Of a stretch of 64,000 bases of DNA, positions 33,793 through 46,440 are shown one piece after another. This DNA is from Paulinella micropora (taxonomy: Eukaryota; Cercozoa; Imbricatea; Euglyphida). Numbering within the stretch: the first letter of the stretch is position 1; every line of letters starts with the position of its first letter. The notes beneath the pieces are model-generated. The model was not told the origin of the DNA. It worked only from the letters and a program-made list of their open reading frames with translations, and did no database searches. Position numbers and translations under genes: made by a program. The DNA lies in NCBI GenBank assembly GCA_009731375.1, contig BJOX01000082.1, positions 1,033,444 through 1,097,443 on the forward strand, given 5' to 3'.

Positions 33793-35692
33793 GGAAACAC
33801 CATTACATGGTCGGGTGTCACCGCCTTGGGCGGGGTCGGGGCCCTCGGCAGTTCATTATGAGGGATACATGATTAGTATCCCACTGATTCAGGAGACGGG
33901 ACCTTATCCTGAGAGAATCTCTCCCACCGCGCACGGCCCTTTGCTCGGGGTGATCTCTGGAGTCACATGGGTTGGGCATGCCATGTATCTGGGGAGAGGG
34001 TTGCAATTGTGTTCAGCGGGTCACTGCGAAGGTTGGTAAAGCCAACTACTGTTGGTACGAATGGGTACGAAGCCAACTACTGTTGGTACGAGTGGGTACG
34101 AAGGCGAGAGGCCCTACACCTTACCATAAGCCTTGAAATAACTCAACTACCACAGTAACGACTGACTGGAGGGGAAACTCCTGACTCACCCTCTCTCCCA
34201 GTACCCCTCGTGCTCCCCCTATGGAGGCCATGAGGTTGCTCTGGCGGGGGGTCATGGTGTGTTGGATACGTGTGCCCGGGCCTGTCAATCTGTGCCCGCG
34301 GTAGATGACTCCATGGTAGCCTCTACCGGATGCAGGGTGGCTTGCCACAACACCTCAATGATGCGGATGGGGTCATGTCTCATGCCTGGTTATAGGGCGG
34401 GTAACCAAGGCGGGTTCCTGGGGGCGGGTTTCTGGGGGCGAGTTCCTGGGGGAGTACATTTTATGCTTTTTTAAGGGTTGAGCTTTAAATAACCCCACCC
34501 GGGTCTCCGTTTATCGAGCTCATCACTCGGTCAACTGGGACCAGGGGTAGACTAAAATGATGTGTTTGGTGGCTCTAGGTTCCGTCTTCAAGGATTCGAC
34601 TGGCATCACAGCACTGCCTCATCCGTACATCCACGCTGGCACACTGTTTCTACTCTTGCTCTTGCCTATGTCGCACACAGCTATGAGCTTACGTCGATGA
34701 GTGGTTGTGATGAGGTGCACCCAGCTGGATTGCGGGCGAGCTACGGCTGCCCCTCCTTCTCTCTTTCTTTCTCTTTTTCTTTCCTTCTTTCTTTCGCTTT
34801 ATTATTATTATTATAATTACTATTATTATTATTATTATTATTATTATTGTCGTTGTTGTTGTTTGTGGTTGTTGTTGTCCACTGATGCTGGCAAGCGTTA
34901 GCCAGCCGTGACGCGGACGGTCACCGAGCCTATGAAAAGCGCATGATAAGGGGCACGGACGGTCACGAGACGGGCCCTTTAATCTGAGAGAAATCCTCCC
35001 ACCACGCTCTTGGCTCTTGGCTCGGGGTGGCCTCTGGAATCGTATGGGGTGGGCATGGGGGGTGGGGGTTCTCTGGGAGAGGGGGTCGTGTTCAGCGGGT
35101 TGCTGCGAAGGTTGTTAAACCAAACTACTGTCGGTAGGAGTAGGTACGAAGGCGCGAGGCCCTGCACCTTCCCAAAAGCCTTGAAATAACTCAACTGCCA
35201 CAGTAACGACTGACTGGAGGCGGGACTCCTGACTCACTCTCTCTTTCAGTACCGCTCGTGCTCACTCTGAAGATGCCATGGAGTTGCCCTGGCGAAGGGT
35301 CACGGGGTGTTGGGTACACCTCAATGATGCCTCGCGGGTCACGTCTTATGCCTGGTTACGGGGGCGGGTGACCAAGGCGGGTTCCTAGGGGCGGGTTTCG
35401 AGGTTATGTTCTGTTCGCTGTTGCTGATGTTGCTGTTGCTGATGTTGCTGTTGCTGTTTTTTTTTTTTTTTTTTTTTTTTTTTTTGNNNNNNNNNNTTTA
35501 GGTGTGTTTTTTTCTCATGAATGTGTGTTTAGGTGTGTTTTTTTCTCATGCATGTGTGTTTAGGTGTATGTGTGTGTATACGTCTACATACACTTATTCT
35601 TTTCAAGGGTTGACCTTTAAATAACCCTACCTGGGTCTCAATTTATCGAGCTCACAACTCGATCAATGGGGGCTCGGGGTCTTATATTACTC
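33793..35692 (+). mobile_element. LINE 5' UTR with two tandem units
   Basis: Two related units lie in tandem, about 33895-34545 and 34970-35670. Shared blocks include GCCTTGAAATAACTCAACT.CC, CAGTAACGACTGACTGGAGG, GGCGGGTTCCT and AAGGGTTGA.CTTTAAATAAC. Units differ by substitutions and by SSRs (ATT, TTTC, GCTGTT) in the second. The arrangement resembles the repeated promoter monomers of some L1 5' UTRs. A T run and gap lie at 35461-35496. Confidence 0.75.
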
Positions 35693-36314
35693 ATGACAGA
35701 TTCTAATGCGAAGAGCGCGGCCGCTAGTGCTAGCCCTATGGGTCAAGGCGGTAATCCTTCAGGTTTAGAGGTTCCCCGTGGGAGCGCGCTTGCAGGTGGC
35801 GATGGCTACTCGGCCGATGTGGGATGAGTTCCTGATGGGAAACCTGAATTGCGTAGAGCCGGCACTCCTGCTGCATCTCGATCACCCTCCCCAACCTCGG
35901 AAGAGCAGTCACGCCCGGAGGGGTCAGGTAACGGCGTGTGGCAAGCGGTACCGCCACCGAGGAGGTAGCGGAGGAAAGTACGAAATGCGCTAGATAAGAG
36001 GTGTTGCACAGTATGGGGGCTATTGCACGTCTCTAAGACGGTGGTCATGGCGCGAGAGCTCCGAATTCTCAGTCTCGGGAGGTTGACGTTGAATTCGCGG
36101 GGAGAGGTAGCGGGCGGCATTTACGGATAAAATGTGCGTCTAGCGAGGAGGCGGAGAGGTTAGTGTGGCTGTTGCGGGAGCGTAAGTTCTTTACGGGAAA
36201 AATCCACGTAGCAAGGGGTAGGACTTTCCGGGAAAGAAAGAAGCAGCGGGCCGCACGGGGGGGTGCTCGGTATGAGGAGCTGCAGAGTGAGCTTCGCAAG
36301 CAAGGTTTTGGCTA
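35693..36314 (+). pseudogene. LINE ORF1, RRM-like, with stops and frameshifts
   Basis: An ATG at 35693 opens a Ser/Pro/Gly-rich, presumably disordered segment (MTDSNAKSAAASASPMG) broken by TGA near 35825 and by TAG near 35965. In another frame, 36076-36314 encodes VDVEFAGRGSGRHLRIKCAS, then SEEAERLVWLL and GKIHVARGRTFRERK to a TAA. This beta-alpha-beta pattern with a basic RTFRERK tail resembles the RRM and C-terminal half of L1-type ORF1 RNA chaperones. Its place directly before the endonuclease supports this. It cannot code as it stands. Confidence 0.55.
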
Positions 36315-36318
36315 ATGG

Positions 36319-39300
36319 GTGCTCGACGTGGAAGTCGACGAGCCCCAGGGCGAAGCCTCAGGCAGTGAATCTCCCTCAGCAGAGTGGGGCGGGATGCGGG
36401 AGTTGGAGGAGTTAGGGAGGAAGGTGCAGGATGGGCCGTACCGAGCAGCAGAGGGCTCACAGCGGGCTCGCCCGAAGCGCAGGCATCTACACCAGCTTCG
36501 CTCCTCCCAATTCGTGAAGGGCTTTCCAATGAAGGTGGCCACACATAATTGACAAGGGAAAGTGGGTGTATATAGCCCGGGCTTCGGGGAGTGGCCGGAG
36601 CACTACAAGCAGCGAGGCTGGATGGTCGTCGGAGTCCAGGAGCACAACCTTTCATCACAAAAGGTGAAGAAGCTCCAAGGCGACGGCTTCGCAGTTCTCG
36701 CCCAAGCGGCTGCAACTGGATCGGGCTCGCGTCTCTTGGGGGGAGTTCTGACGGTGGCCAACTTCCTGGCGCCGTGCGCTACAATTGCAAAGGCGCCTAT
36801 TCCACACCCACAGCAATTGTGGGTGAGGCTGTCGTCTGGGAGCGCGACGGCGTCAGATGTGTTTATCGGCAACGGCTACTTCCCACAAGAGAACCAACGC
36901 GTGGAATCCATTGCAGCATAAGGCGTGGCAGACGGCCATCTCCTACTTCGCCACCAAAGATCATGTTGTAACGGTAGGTGATGCTAATGCTAAGTTGTGC
37001 CCCGCCAGAAAAGCGCGAGAGGAGACGGTGGTGGGCCCCTACGGAGAGGTTGATGAGAAGTGTAAAGGATTGAGGAGCGAGAATGGTGAGCTATTGGCTG
37101 CGGTACTTGTTGCCACGGGGTTGCGCAATCTCAGTGGGTTTTCGCAACCACAGGATGGCAAGTATTGGTTTTCTAGACAGGAACATGTAGGTGGTCGACG
37201 GCACCTGCTGGACTACATCTGCGTCTCTCCGGATTTAGCGGAGCAGGCGAGCTTTGGCATCGATGATGTGGATCTGGATACCGACCACAATGCTGTGTGG
37301 GCGGAGCTGGTTTGGGGGGGACAGCCTCCCCCCAAAAAACAGATACAGAGGTACAAAGCGTTCAAGGCAGAGCGCTTGATAGGTAGGGTAGTAGAGGGTA
37401 AGGAGAGTGAGTTATCTAAGGTTAAAGTACGACGGGGTCTTTGCAGCTGGTATATCGGGGTTGTTGCCAAACGGCCTCCCGGATCTATCAGCAGTGGAGG
37501 ACCCTGATGAGCTTCAACAGGTAGTCGATAGGGTCACAGGCTTGGTGGTACGCGCATTCACTGGAGCTGCCACGAAGGTCCTGGGAGTCCGGGTGATTAT
37601 GCCAGGTTTCACTAATGCATGGTTTGATGAGGTTCTTAGTGAAGCGATCGCGGCGGAGAGCGGCATATAGTTCCTGGCGGCGGGATGAGGCCAATTTGCA
37701 ATCTTGGCAACGATATGTTGAGCACGGAAGGCGGTCAGAAAGCTGTGTAAGGAGAAGAAGGAGCAAGCATGGAAGCGGGTCCAGAATGAACTGCATTCAA
37801 CTTCAGGAGCGCCACCATGGCCTGGAAGCTATCAAAGCGTTTGGGCGGGGTCCGGCGGGCCAAGGCTTCGGCGCCGGTTCGGAAGCCCGATGGTACTCTG
37901 GCATGCACACTTCGGGAAAAACTACAAGAATGGGAAGAATACCGCCAACTCATGGTGGTCCCCAAGGAAACCAGTTTTTAGAGGAGGCATGCATAGAGGA
38001 AGTCGGCTCCGATGAAGAGGCAGCGCTGATTGAGCCCGAGCGGAGGGCCCGCGAAACCTTTCGGTACAACGACCTACGCGACCAGTTCGAGGGAATGGTA
38101 AAAGCCGAGGAAATTCGGGATGAAATGGGCCCGCTAGATTACGATTATACCGAGGCGGAGGTGAAGCTCTGTCAGGATAATCTTCAGAATCATAAAGCGT
38201 GCTCACCGGATAAGATCAAGAACGAGATGCTTAAGTACGGGGGCGCGCAGATTGTGAGCTTTCTGATGCGCTTTTTCAACTGATTGAAATCGTGCGAGTG
38301 CACTCCACGTGATTGGGGCAAAGCGGTCATCGTCAACATCCCAAAAGGAGGCGACCCCACTGATCCGGAAAATTGGAGAGATATCACGATCCTGAGCTGT
38401 CTAGGTAAGATGTACCTATCTCTTATGGCTACCAGGCTTACAGAATTCATCGATTACCCAGGACGGCTCCGTCCAGAGCAGGGAGGGTTCCGGCCAAAAC
38501 GTGGCACGGGGGACCAAATTTTTGTCCTTAAGGAGCGTTTGCGCCTTGGACAGAAAGCTGGCTTCCCTATGTTTTGTTCGTGGATCTAAGAAAGGCATTC
38601 CCTACTGTGTGGCGGAACGGACTGTTTCAGCGGCTGATCCAGATGGGGGTACGCGGCGAGTTCTATCGCATCCTACGGCGTTTCTACCGGAGAACGTCAT
38701 CGCGAGTGCTGGTCGACGGCGAGCTCACTGGAGAAGCGCTGGAAGAGATGGGAGTACAGCAAGGATCCCCGTTATCACCGTCGTTGTTCAACGTCTTCAT
38801 GGATGAGTTAACGGTCCGCATCGCGAAAGAGCTACAGATCGAGTATCTCAACCGCTTTGAAGATATACGGACCCTACTCTACGCTGACGACGTGGGCGGT
38901 CATTGCCCACAGTGTCACAGAGCTGCAGCAGATTGTAAATGTCGTGGAGGAATTTGCGGAGGGCTACCGGCTTGAAATCAACCTAAAGCCTGGCAAAACG
39001 GAAGTCATGCCGATCTACTGGCACGCCAAGTCCAAAAAGTCTCCCCCGCGCTTACTGTTCCGTGGCAAGGTCCTCAACCTTGCCGATCACTACAAGTACC
39101 TGGGAGTTCTGCTGACGGACACTCTCTCCGATAAACCGCAAGCAAAACGGGCGACGGAAGTCACTTACTACCCCCTCTGGATTGCCCACGAAGTCCCAGC
39201 GCGCCTCCGTCTGATGAATTGGCAGAAATGGTCGGCGCAAAATTGCTCTACACATCGGCTTTGTGGGAGCTACCGGGCGCCAACCAGCTGGGCAAGCTGG

Positions 39301-40514
39301 AGGGCGCCTTGTCAGCGCCCTTGCGGGTCATTTTGGGTGTTGGAGCGCGCACAAGCGGCTGCATCACCAGGGTTTAGGTCGTACGCGGAGCTTTAGTATC
39401 CTTGCTAAGGCGGCTCGGCTTAAGTTCCTAGGGCGCATCGAGCTCCTTAGCAACGCTACTCTAACACGTGGGCTTTATAACAGGGGTAAATGCAAATGGA
39501 AGGAAGACACGGAAAGTTTGATATTATCAGATAACAGGCTCCGAGAGGGCTTGGATGCGCTCCAGCGGGTTGTGAACGAAAATGGCACGGTAGATGATAA
39601 GGACTGGCAAACGCTCTGGCGAACTGGAACGAGATGGTAAAGCAACGGTCTGTCCGGCAGGAAGTAGCTGGTTGGAAGAAGCAGACTAAGCCCTCTGATG
39701 GACGTAGGGTGATGCTTAGCCAGATGTCTTCCCAGTCTGCTTTTCCACGTTTGCGGGCGCTGGAGGGGGGAAGCCACAACCTTATCCGGAGGCGATTGTT
39801 AAGCTGCAACAATCGCCTTCACCTCTACCGATCCAAATTAGGTACATGCTCACCGGACTGCTCAAGCCGCTTCGCCCTGTGTGGTGTTGAGGTTAACGAG
39901 TCGTTATATCACTTCCTGCTGTATTGCCCTACGTTTGCGAGCCCCTCGTGACGCGTTGTTTAAGGTTATTGAGGAGGTGCAAGCCCAGCAGCCCCTCATG
40001 CTGAATAGAGGGGGTCTGTACCAAAGGGAGTTGCAGGCAGCGGAGGAGATGAGGCTATTCAAAAGAGAAATGGCTTAAGGGGGAGGATGAAAAGATGGCG
40101 GCGATACTTGGGGTTATGTTTACCCCAATGCCGGCAGGGATAGAGGTGGAATTAGGAAGGTTTGTTGCCACCATCTGGAAGGAGTGGGAGAATATGGAGG
40201 GGCAAATTAGGGAGGCAGAGGGGGCGGAGGAGGAGGAGGAGGTGATCGACCTCACGGTCGAGCAGGTGGTGGGTAGGAGGAGGAGGGGGCGGCCTAGACA
40301 GGTAGAATGTCTGGCTAGACCTGCTGTAGGTAGAGGCCAGCGCAGCGTCGCGGACTTCTTCCCAGCAGATAATCCCTCTCAGCCCATGCACCCACATCCA
40401 CTTGCACATGCACAGCACGCTCACTTGCTCATTGCACCGCCAGCCGCGTCATCGAACGGCCCCGTGATACCAATAGAGGCACACGTCCGACAGGAACAAA
40501 GGCCAATTGACTGA
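36319..40514 (+). pseudogene. LINE ORF2: APE endonuclease, reverse transcriptase, zinc knuckle
   Basis: Homology runs through all three forward frames with about six shifts and at least two in-frame TGA codons (36550, 38281), so it is inactive. The endonuclease starts near 36529 (MKVATHN) and shows WMVVGVQEH, VTVGDANAK, HLLDYICVSPD and DTDHNAVW, the catalytic Glu, GDxN, and TDH motifs. The RT starts near 38150 and shows NIPKGGD, FVDLRKAFPTV (motif A), QQGSPLSPSLFN (motif B) and LLYADDVG (motif C). A Cys/His knuckle near 39860-39935 ends ESLYHFLLYCP. The C-terminal tail (40095-40514) is described separately. The stop lies only six bases before the TTA tail, so there is almost no 3' UTR. Confidence 0.85.
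40095..40514 (+). pseudogene. LINE ORF2 C-terminal tail with SIM-, AT-hook- and PIP-like motifs
   Basis: The open frame of 139 codons follows the zinc knuckle after a frameshift near 40075. An acidic run leads into VIDLT (residues 50-54, bases 40242-40256), a SUMO-interacting-motif pattern. RGRPR (residues 64-68, bases 40284-40298) fits an AT-hook core. QRSVADFF (residues 82-89, bases 40338-40361) fits the PIP-box consensus Q-x-x-h-x-x-aromatic-aromatic for PCNA binding. A His/Pro-rich end follows. Motif matches are seen directly. Binding is inferred. Confidence 0.6.
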
Positions 40515-40520
40515 TAAGTC

Positions 40521-40580
<60 letters not shown>

Positions 40581-40763
40581 TATTCTTATTATTATTCTTA
40601 TTATTATTATCATTATTATTATTATTATTATTATTATCATTATCATTACTATTATTATTATTACTATTATTATTATTATCATTATCATTACTATTATTAT
40701 TATTATCATTATCATTACTATTATTATTATTACTATTATTATCATTATTATTATTATTATTAA

Positions 40764-40840
<77 letters not shown>

Positions 40841-40846
40841 TATTTA
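40521..40846 (+). repeat. (TTA)n tail of the LINE
   Basis: About 325 bp of ATT triplets with ATC and ACT variants directly after the LINE end AATTGACTGATAAGTC. Another TTA tract precedes the LINE at 33722-33792. Confidence 0.93.
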
Positions 40847-41034
40847 GTAAATCTGCCTTGGAGTGTTGACTGTGACATATTTGAGGGAAATCCCGATGAA
40901 AAAACCTAGTCACACTTGCTAAACAGAGTTCCAGCCCAATGGCCTCAAGGCGTTAAACTGTGACGCCAACTCATAACCCTTTGGTGGTAGATGCTGGGGA
41001 GGAGGGTCGTTGCGCGCGTAAAAGATCTTAAACT
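40847..41034 (+). repeat. Repeat B with 5' extension, cut by gap
   Basis: It begins AGTAAATCTGCCTTGGAGTG, an 84-bp 5' extension also present at 41966 and 48804, then the B body from CAGCCCAATGG. It enters a 454-N gap (41035-41488) within the body. Confidence 0.85.
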
Positions 41035-41488
41035 NNNNNNNNNNNNNNNNNNNNNNNNNNNNNNNNNNNNNNNNNNNNNNNNNNNNNNNNNNNNNNNNNN
41101 NNNNNNNNNNNNNNNNNNNNNNNNNNNNNNNNNNNNNNNNNNNNNNNNNNNNNNNNNNNNNNNNNNNNNNNNNNNNNNNNNNNNNNNNNNNNNNNNNNNN
41201 NNNNNNNNNNNNNNNNNNNNNNNNNNNNNNNNNNNNNNNNNNNNNNNNNNNNNNNNNNNNNNNNNNNNNNNNNNNNNNNNNNNNNNNNNNNNNNNNNNNN
41301 NNNNNNNNNNNNNNNNNNNNNNNNNNNNNNNNNNNNNNNNNNNNNNNNNNNNNNNNNNNNNNNNNNNNNNNNNNNNNNNNNNNNNNNNNNNNNNNNNNNN
41401 NNNNNNNNNNNNNNNNNNNNNNNNNNNNNNNNNNNNNNNNNNNNNNNNNNNNNNNNNNNNNNNNNNNNNNNNNNNNNNNNNNNNNNNN

Positions 41489-41516
41489 AATGCATCAGCC
41501 ATTGACAGAGAAGCAC
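41489..41516 (+). mobile_element. SINE 3' end after gap
   Basis: Only AATGCATCAGCCATTGACAG and AGAAGCAC are visible, followed by about 450 bp of (ATT)n with AGT and ATC variants (41517-41965). Confidence 0.75.
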
Positions 41517-41550
41517 TATTATTATTATTATTATTATTATTATAATAATA

Positions 41551-41642
<92 letters not shown>

Positions 41643-41659
41643 TATTATTATTATTATTA

Positions 41660-41696
<37 letters not shown>

Positions 41697-41722
41697 GTTG
41701 TTGTTGTTGTTGTTGTTGTTAC

Positions 41723-41772
<50 letters not shown>

Positions 41773-41802
41773 GTAGTAGTAGTAGTAGTAGTAGTATTAT
41801 CA

Positions 41803-41857
<55 letters not shown>

Positions 41858-41965
41858 GTTATTATCATTATCATTATCATTATCATTCTTATTCTTATCA
41901 TTATTATCATTATTATCATTATTATCATTATTATCATTATTATCATTATTATTATTATTATTATT
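41517..41965. repeat. (ATT)n microsatellite
   Basis: SINE tail plus expanded ATT, GTT, AGT and ATC units, ending at repeat B. Confidence 0.95.
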
Positions 41966-42461
41966 GTAAATCTGCCTTGGAGTGTTGACTGTGACATATT
42001 TGAGGGAAATCCCGATGAAAAAACCTAGTCACACTTGCTAAACAGAGTTCCAGCCCAATGGCCTCAAGGCGTTAAACTGTGACGCCAACTCATAACCCTT
42101 TGGTGGTAGATGCTGGGGAGGAGGGTCGTTGCGCGCGTAAAAGATCTTAAACTCCGCATATGCTGGTTGATAGCCCAGGACCCAGCAGACACCAGATTGT
42201 TATGGGTGGGGTTTCGAGGCAGCTCTAGCAACCGCGCTTGGTGTATGCACTTGCACATTCGGTGACGTCTTGCAAGAGGTTGCTGGGACTGCGGAATAAC
42301 CTCGGCTTAGTGCAGTCTTGCCCTCAGGAGCTCCATCGGTGGCCCCGATCATCAGGCGAGAGACTGACACGGGGGGGTGGAGGACCTCGAACAAGGGTAT
42401 TGGAGGCTTATGTCCGTTGAGGATATGCCATGAGCTGCATCAGTACGCCTCAGATATAGTA
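41966..42461 (+). repeat. Repeat B, full-length (~496 bp), with (ATT)n tail
   Basis: The 5' extension starts GTAAATCTGCCTTGGAGTGT. The body runs from 42051 to the end CCTCAGATATAGTA. The tail motif ATTGGAGGCTTATGTCCG lies at 42399. It is followed by (ATT)n and then a SINE. Confidence 0.88.
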
Positions 42462-42503
42462 TTATTATTATTATTATTCTTATTATTTCTATTATTATTA
42501 TTA

Positions 42504-42560
<57 letters not shown>

Positions 42561-42561
<1 letters not shown>

Positions 42562-42792
42562 GGACACCGTGATAGCCCAGTGGTCAAGTTCTACCATCTG
42601 GGCCCTGTCGCCAGTTCGATTCCCGTCGGTGCCACCAGTATTTTCATTGAACATACCGGTCCGTCTGGAAGTGTTGGATCTGCCCTTGCGGGGGTGTCAT
42701 TAGAGCCTATCGTCAATTCTTCGTACTCCCCTCACGGGTGAGACGATGGAGGCGCATGTGCAGATTTGCATCAGCCATTGACAGAGAAGCAC
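42561..42792 (+). mobile_element. tRNA-headed SINE with (ATT)n tail
   Basis: A complete copy from TGGACACCGTGATAGCCCAG to GACAGAGAAGCAC, with A and B boxes intact and (ATT)n to 42912. It is close to the 12866 copy (for example the shared CAGATTTGCATCAGCC variant). Confidence 0.9.
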
Positions 42793-43129
<337 letters not shown>

Positions 43130-43232
43130 GAATTATTATTATCATTATTATCAGTATTATTAAGTTATTATAATTAAGTTATTATTATTCAGTTATTATC
43201 ATTATTATTATTATTATTATTATTATTACTAC

Positions 43233-43309
<77 letters not shown>

Positions 43310-43379
43310 TACTATTACTATTATTATTGATATTATTATTGATATTATTTATCATTATTATCAAAAAGCGAGCACATAC

Positions 43380-43760
43380 ATGAATACATACATATATGCA
43401 CGCAGATATACACAAAGATGGTACAGGAATAAATAGACTAACCTGGATCCAACGAACCCGTGACGTGAAAAGGAGCTAGTACAACCACAACACAAATACA
43501 CACACACTCAGTCGCACAAATTGTTTCTTCTATTCTCTTTGTTTCTTTCTTTCCTTCCTTCCTTCCTTTGCACTTTAATTTTCAATTTTTAAGAGCTTTA
43601 TGAGGATACTGTATAGTATTACGAGTCCCACACTGTTCACCAACTTGTTCCATCAATATTGTAGATGGAGAGCATAATGACTACATACATACAGTGTATG
43701 TATTGAAACAAGGAAAAGGGGTTTGTGGGGGCGGGGGCAAGTCCCACATTTCACCAAATT
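43380..43760. other. No recognised gene
   Basis: Unique-looking A/T-rich sequence with a short TTCC run. No convincing ORF or exon was found. Confidence 0.5.
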
Positions 43761-43765
43761 ATACA

Positions 43766-44180
<415 letters not shown>

Positions 44181-44349
44181 TGTTATAATAATACAGCATA
44201 ATAATATCAGGGGGGCCCTGCTCAACAAAGGGGACATCGTTTTGAGCATTCATGTACAATGTTACATGCACATAAATATGGAAAAAATGTGTACATAAAT
44301 GTACATATTTATGTAGATTACGGAAAATATATATGTACAGGAAGCCCTT

Positions 44350-44352
<3 letters not shown>

Positions 44353-44397
<45 letters not shown>

Positions 44398-44411
44398 AAG
44401 AGAGAGAGAGA

Positions 44412-44470
<59 letters not shown>

Positions 44471-44909
44471 NNNNNNNNNNNNNNNNNNNNNNNNNNNNNN
44501 NNNNNNNNNNNNNNNNNNNNNNNNNNNNNNNNNNNNNNNNNNNNNNNNNNNNNNNNNNNNNNNNNNNNNNNNNNNNNNNNNNNNNNNNNNNNNNNNNNNN
44601 NNNNNNNNNNNNNNNNNNNNNNNNNNNNNNNNNNNNNNNNNNNNNNNNNNNNNNNNNNNNNNNNNNNNNNNNNNNNNNNNNNNNNNNNNNNNNNNNNNNN
44701 NNNNNNNNNNNNNNNNNNNNNNNNNNNNNNNNNNNNNNNNNNNNNNNNNNNNNNNNNNNNNNNNNNNNNNNNNNNNNNNNNNNNNGGGGGGGGGGGGGGG
44801 GGGGGGGGAGGGAAAGAGTGTAGGAGAACAGATAGATAGATTGATAGATCAGATAGATTAGATTAGATAAGATTAGATTAGATAGATGGAGATAGAGAGA
44901 TAGAAATAG

Positions 44910-44948
<39 letters not shown>

Positions 44949-44949
44949 C

Positions 44950-45032
<83 letters not shown>
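44353..45032. repeat. (GA)n, gap, G-run and (GATA)n
   Basis: GA run to 44470, 315-N gap (44471-44785), G run, then GATA units 44829-45032. Confidence 0.93.
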
Positions 45033-45033
<1 letters not shown>

Positions 45034-45039
45034 CACTAT

Positions 45040-45730
45040 TAATCTCCTCCACAGCCCAACATCCTGATCGGACAAGCAAGTGGCTGAGATCGAAGTGGTT
45101 GAAGTTATTGCTCACTGTACGTATTTAACAGAAACTAATAACTCTCGGTTGTCGAAATGTACGTCGGCGGGGACGGGAACTGAAAACAATAGGCAAGACG
45201 ATTGCGGTTACATTAATCTTCTTGACCTTACAGAGAGGAACAGCCAAGGCCGAGCTTCCTCTTCTGTGTGATTTCATCGTGTATGCTTGCTGCAGTACCT
45301 CCTTTGAAAGCTCCCATCAGAGCTCTCTAATGAACCACGATACAGGTTCTGGACGCCATTATTGGTTGAAAATGAAGGTTGAAGCCCATGCTTTTTGTAC
45401 TTCTTAAGAACTAAAAATCTTCTCATAGATGGGAACAATAGAACGCAAATGAATAAGCCAAGATTATCAAGAAAGGAAAAGACAAGGTATTTCCTAGTAG
45501 TTCACTATGCACTGTGACCGTGAGCTCCTTCCGTTTCAAGGCTTCGCTTCGGAGTCAACTTTAAACTCCATCAGTTGTTAAGTATCATGCACAATGACTT
45601 CAAGCGTTTTGTTCGCAGCCAGCTCTGGCGTGCGATGGCTGAAACGCTCTTATTTGTTAAGTACTGTGAGCAATCGCTTCAAACGCTGCGATCTCAACCG
45701 ATTTTGACTTCTCGTTGTCTGTAACGTGGC
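45040..45730. other. Family F fragments; no firm gene
   Basis: Decayed family F copies lie at 45290-45420 (TTTGAAAGCTCCCATCAGAG, ACAGGTTCTGGACGCC) and 45570-45720. A minus-strand acceptor-like TTGTTTTCAG| near 45188 precedes a short open stretch but cannot be placed in a gene. Confidence 0.5.
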
Positions 45731-45749
45731 TGGCCATAGTTTGCAAGCT

Positions 45750-45751
45750 CG

Positions 45752-45818
<67 letters not shown>

Positions 45819-45835
45819 CAGATAGATAGATAGAC

Positions 45836-45918
<83 letters not shown>

Positions 45919-45943
45919 GAGAGAGGGAGATAGAGAGATAGAT

Positions 45944-45994
<51 letters not shown>

Positions 45995-45999
45995 TAGAT

Positions 46000-46054
<55 letters not shown>

Positions 46055-46057
46055 TAT

Positions 46058-46123
<66 letters not shown>

Positions 46124-46124
46124 G

Positions 46125-46178
<54 letters not shown>
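45750..46178. repeat. (GATA)n and (GA)n microsatellites
   Basis: GATA units then GA units before the 46179-46188 gap. 46380-46440 is an (AAT)n run. No gene is seen to 46600. Confidence 0.94.
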
Positions 46179-46382
46179 NNNNNNNNNNGAGAGCATCCGT
46201 TGGCTCGAGGCACATCTCGAACCTAACACATGTCCAGGGAAGGTTCTGATATAGATATATTAGTGATAATTCGCAAGGTGTCAATGCTATTAGTAGCGAA
46301 CCTTTTGACCGCGATGTAATTCCCTTGTAAAATTTGGTAACAAATAGGTAATAATAACGACAACAGTAACAACCACAACAAT

Positions 46383-46440
<58 letters not shown>

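Noticed and set aside
36550-38283. Reassignment of TGA to an amino acid
   Set aside because: The intact gypsy pol and the spliced host gene both terminate at TGA, and frameshifts show that the LINE is decayed.
45150-45188. Terminal exon on the minus strand after TTGTTTTCAG
   Set aside because: The acceptor is good, but only 14 codons follow and no partner exon can be assigned.
46189-46246. Minus-strand exon NLPWTCVRFEMCLEP
   Set aside because: Short, bordered by a gap and GA repeat, with more than one open frame and no matching neighbours.
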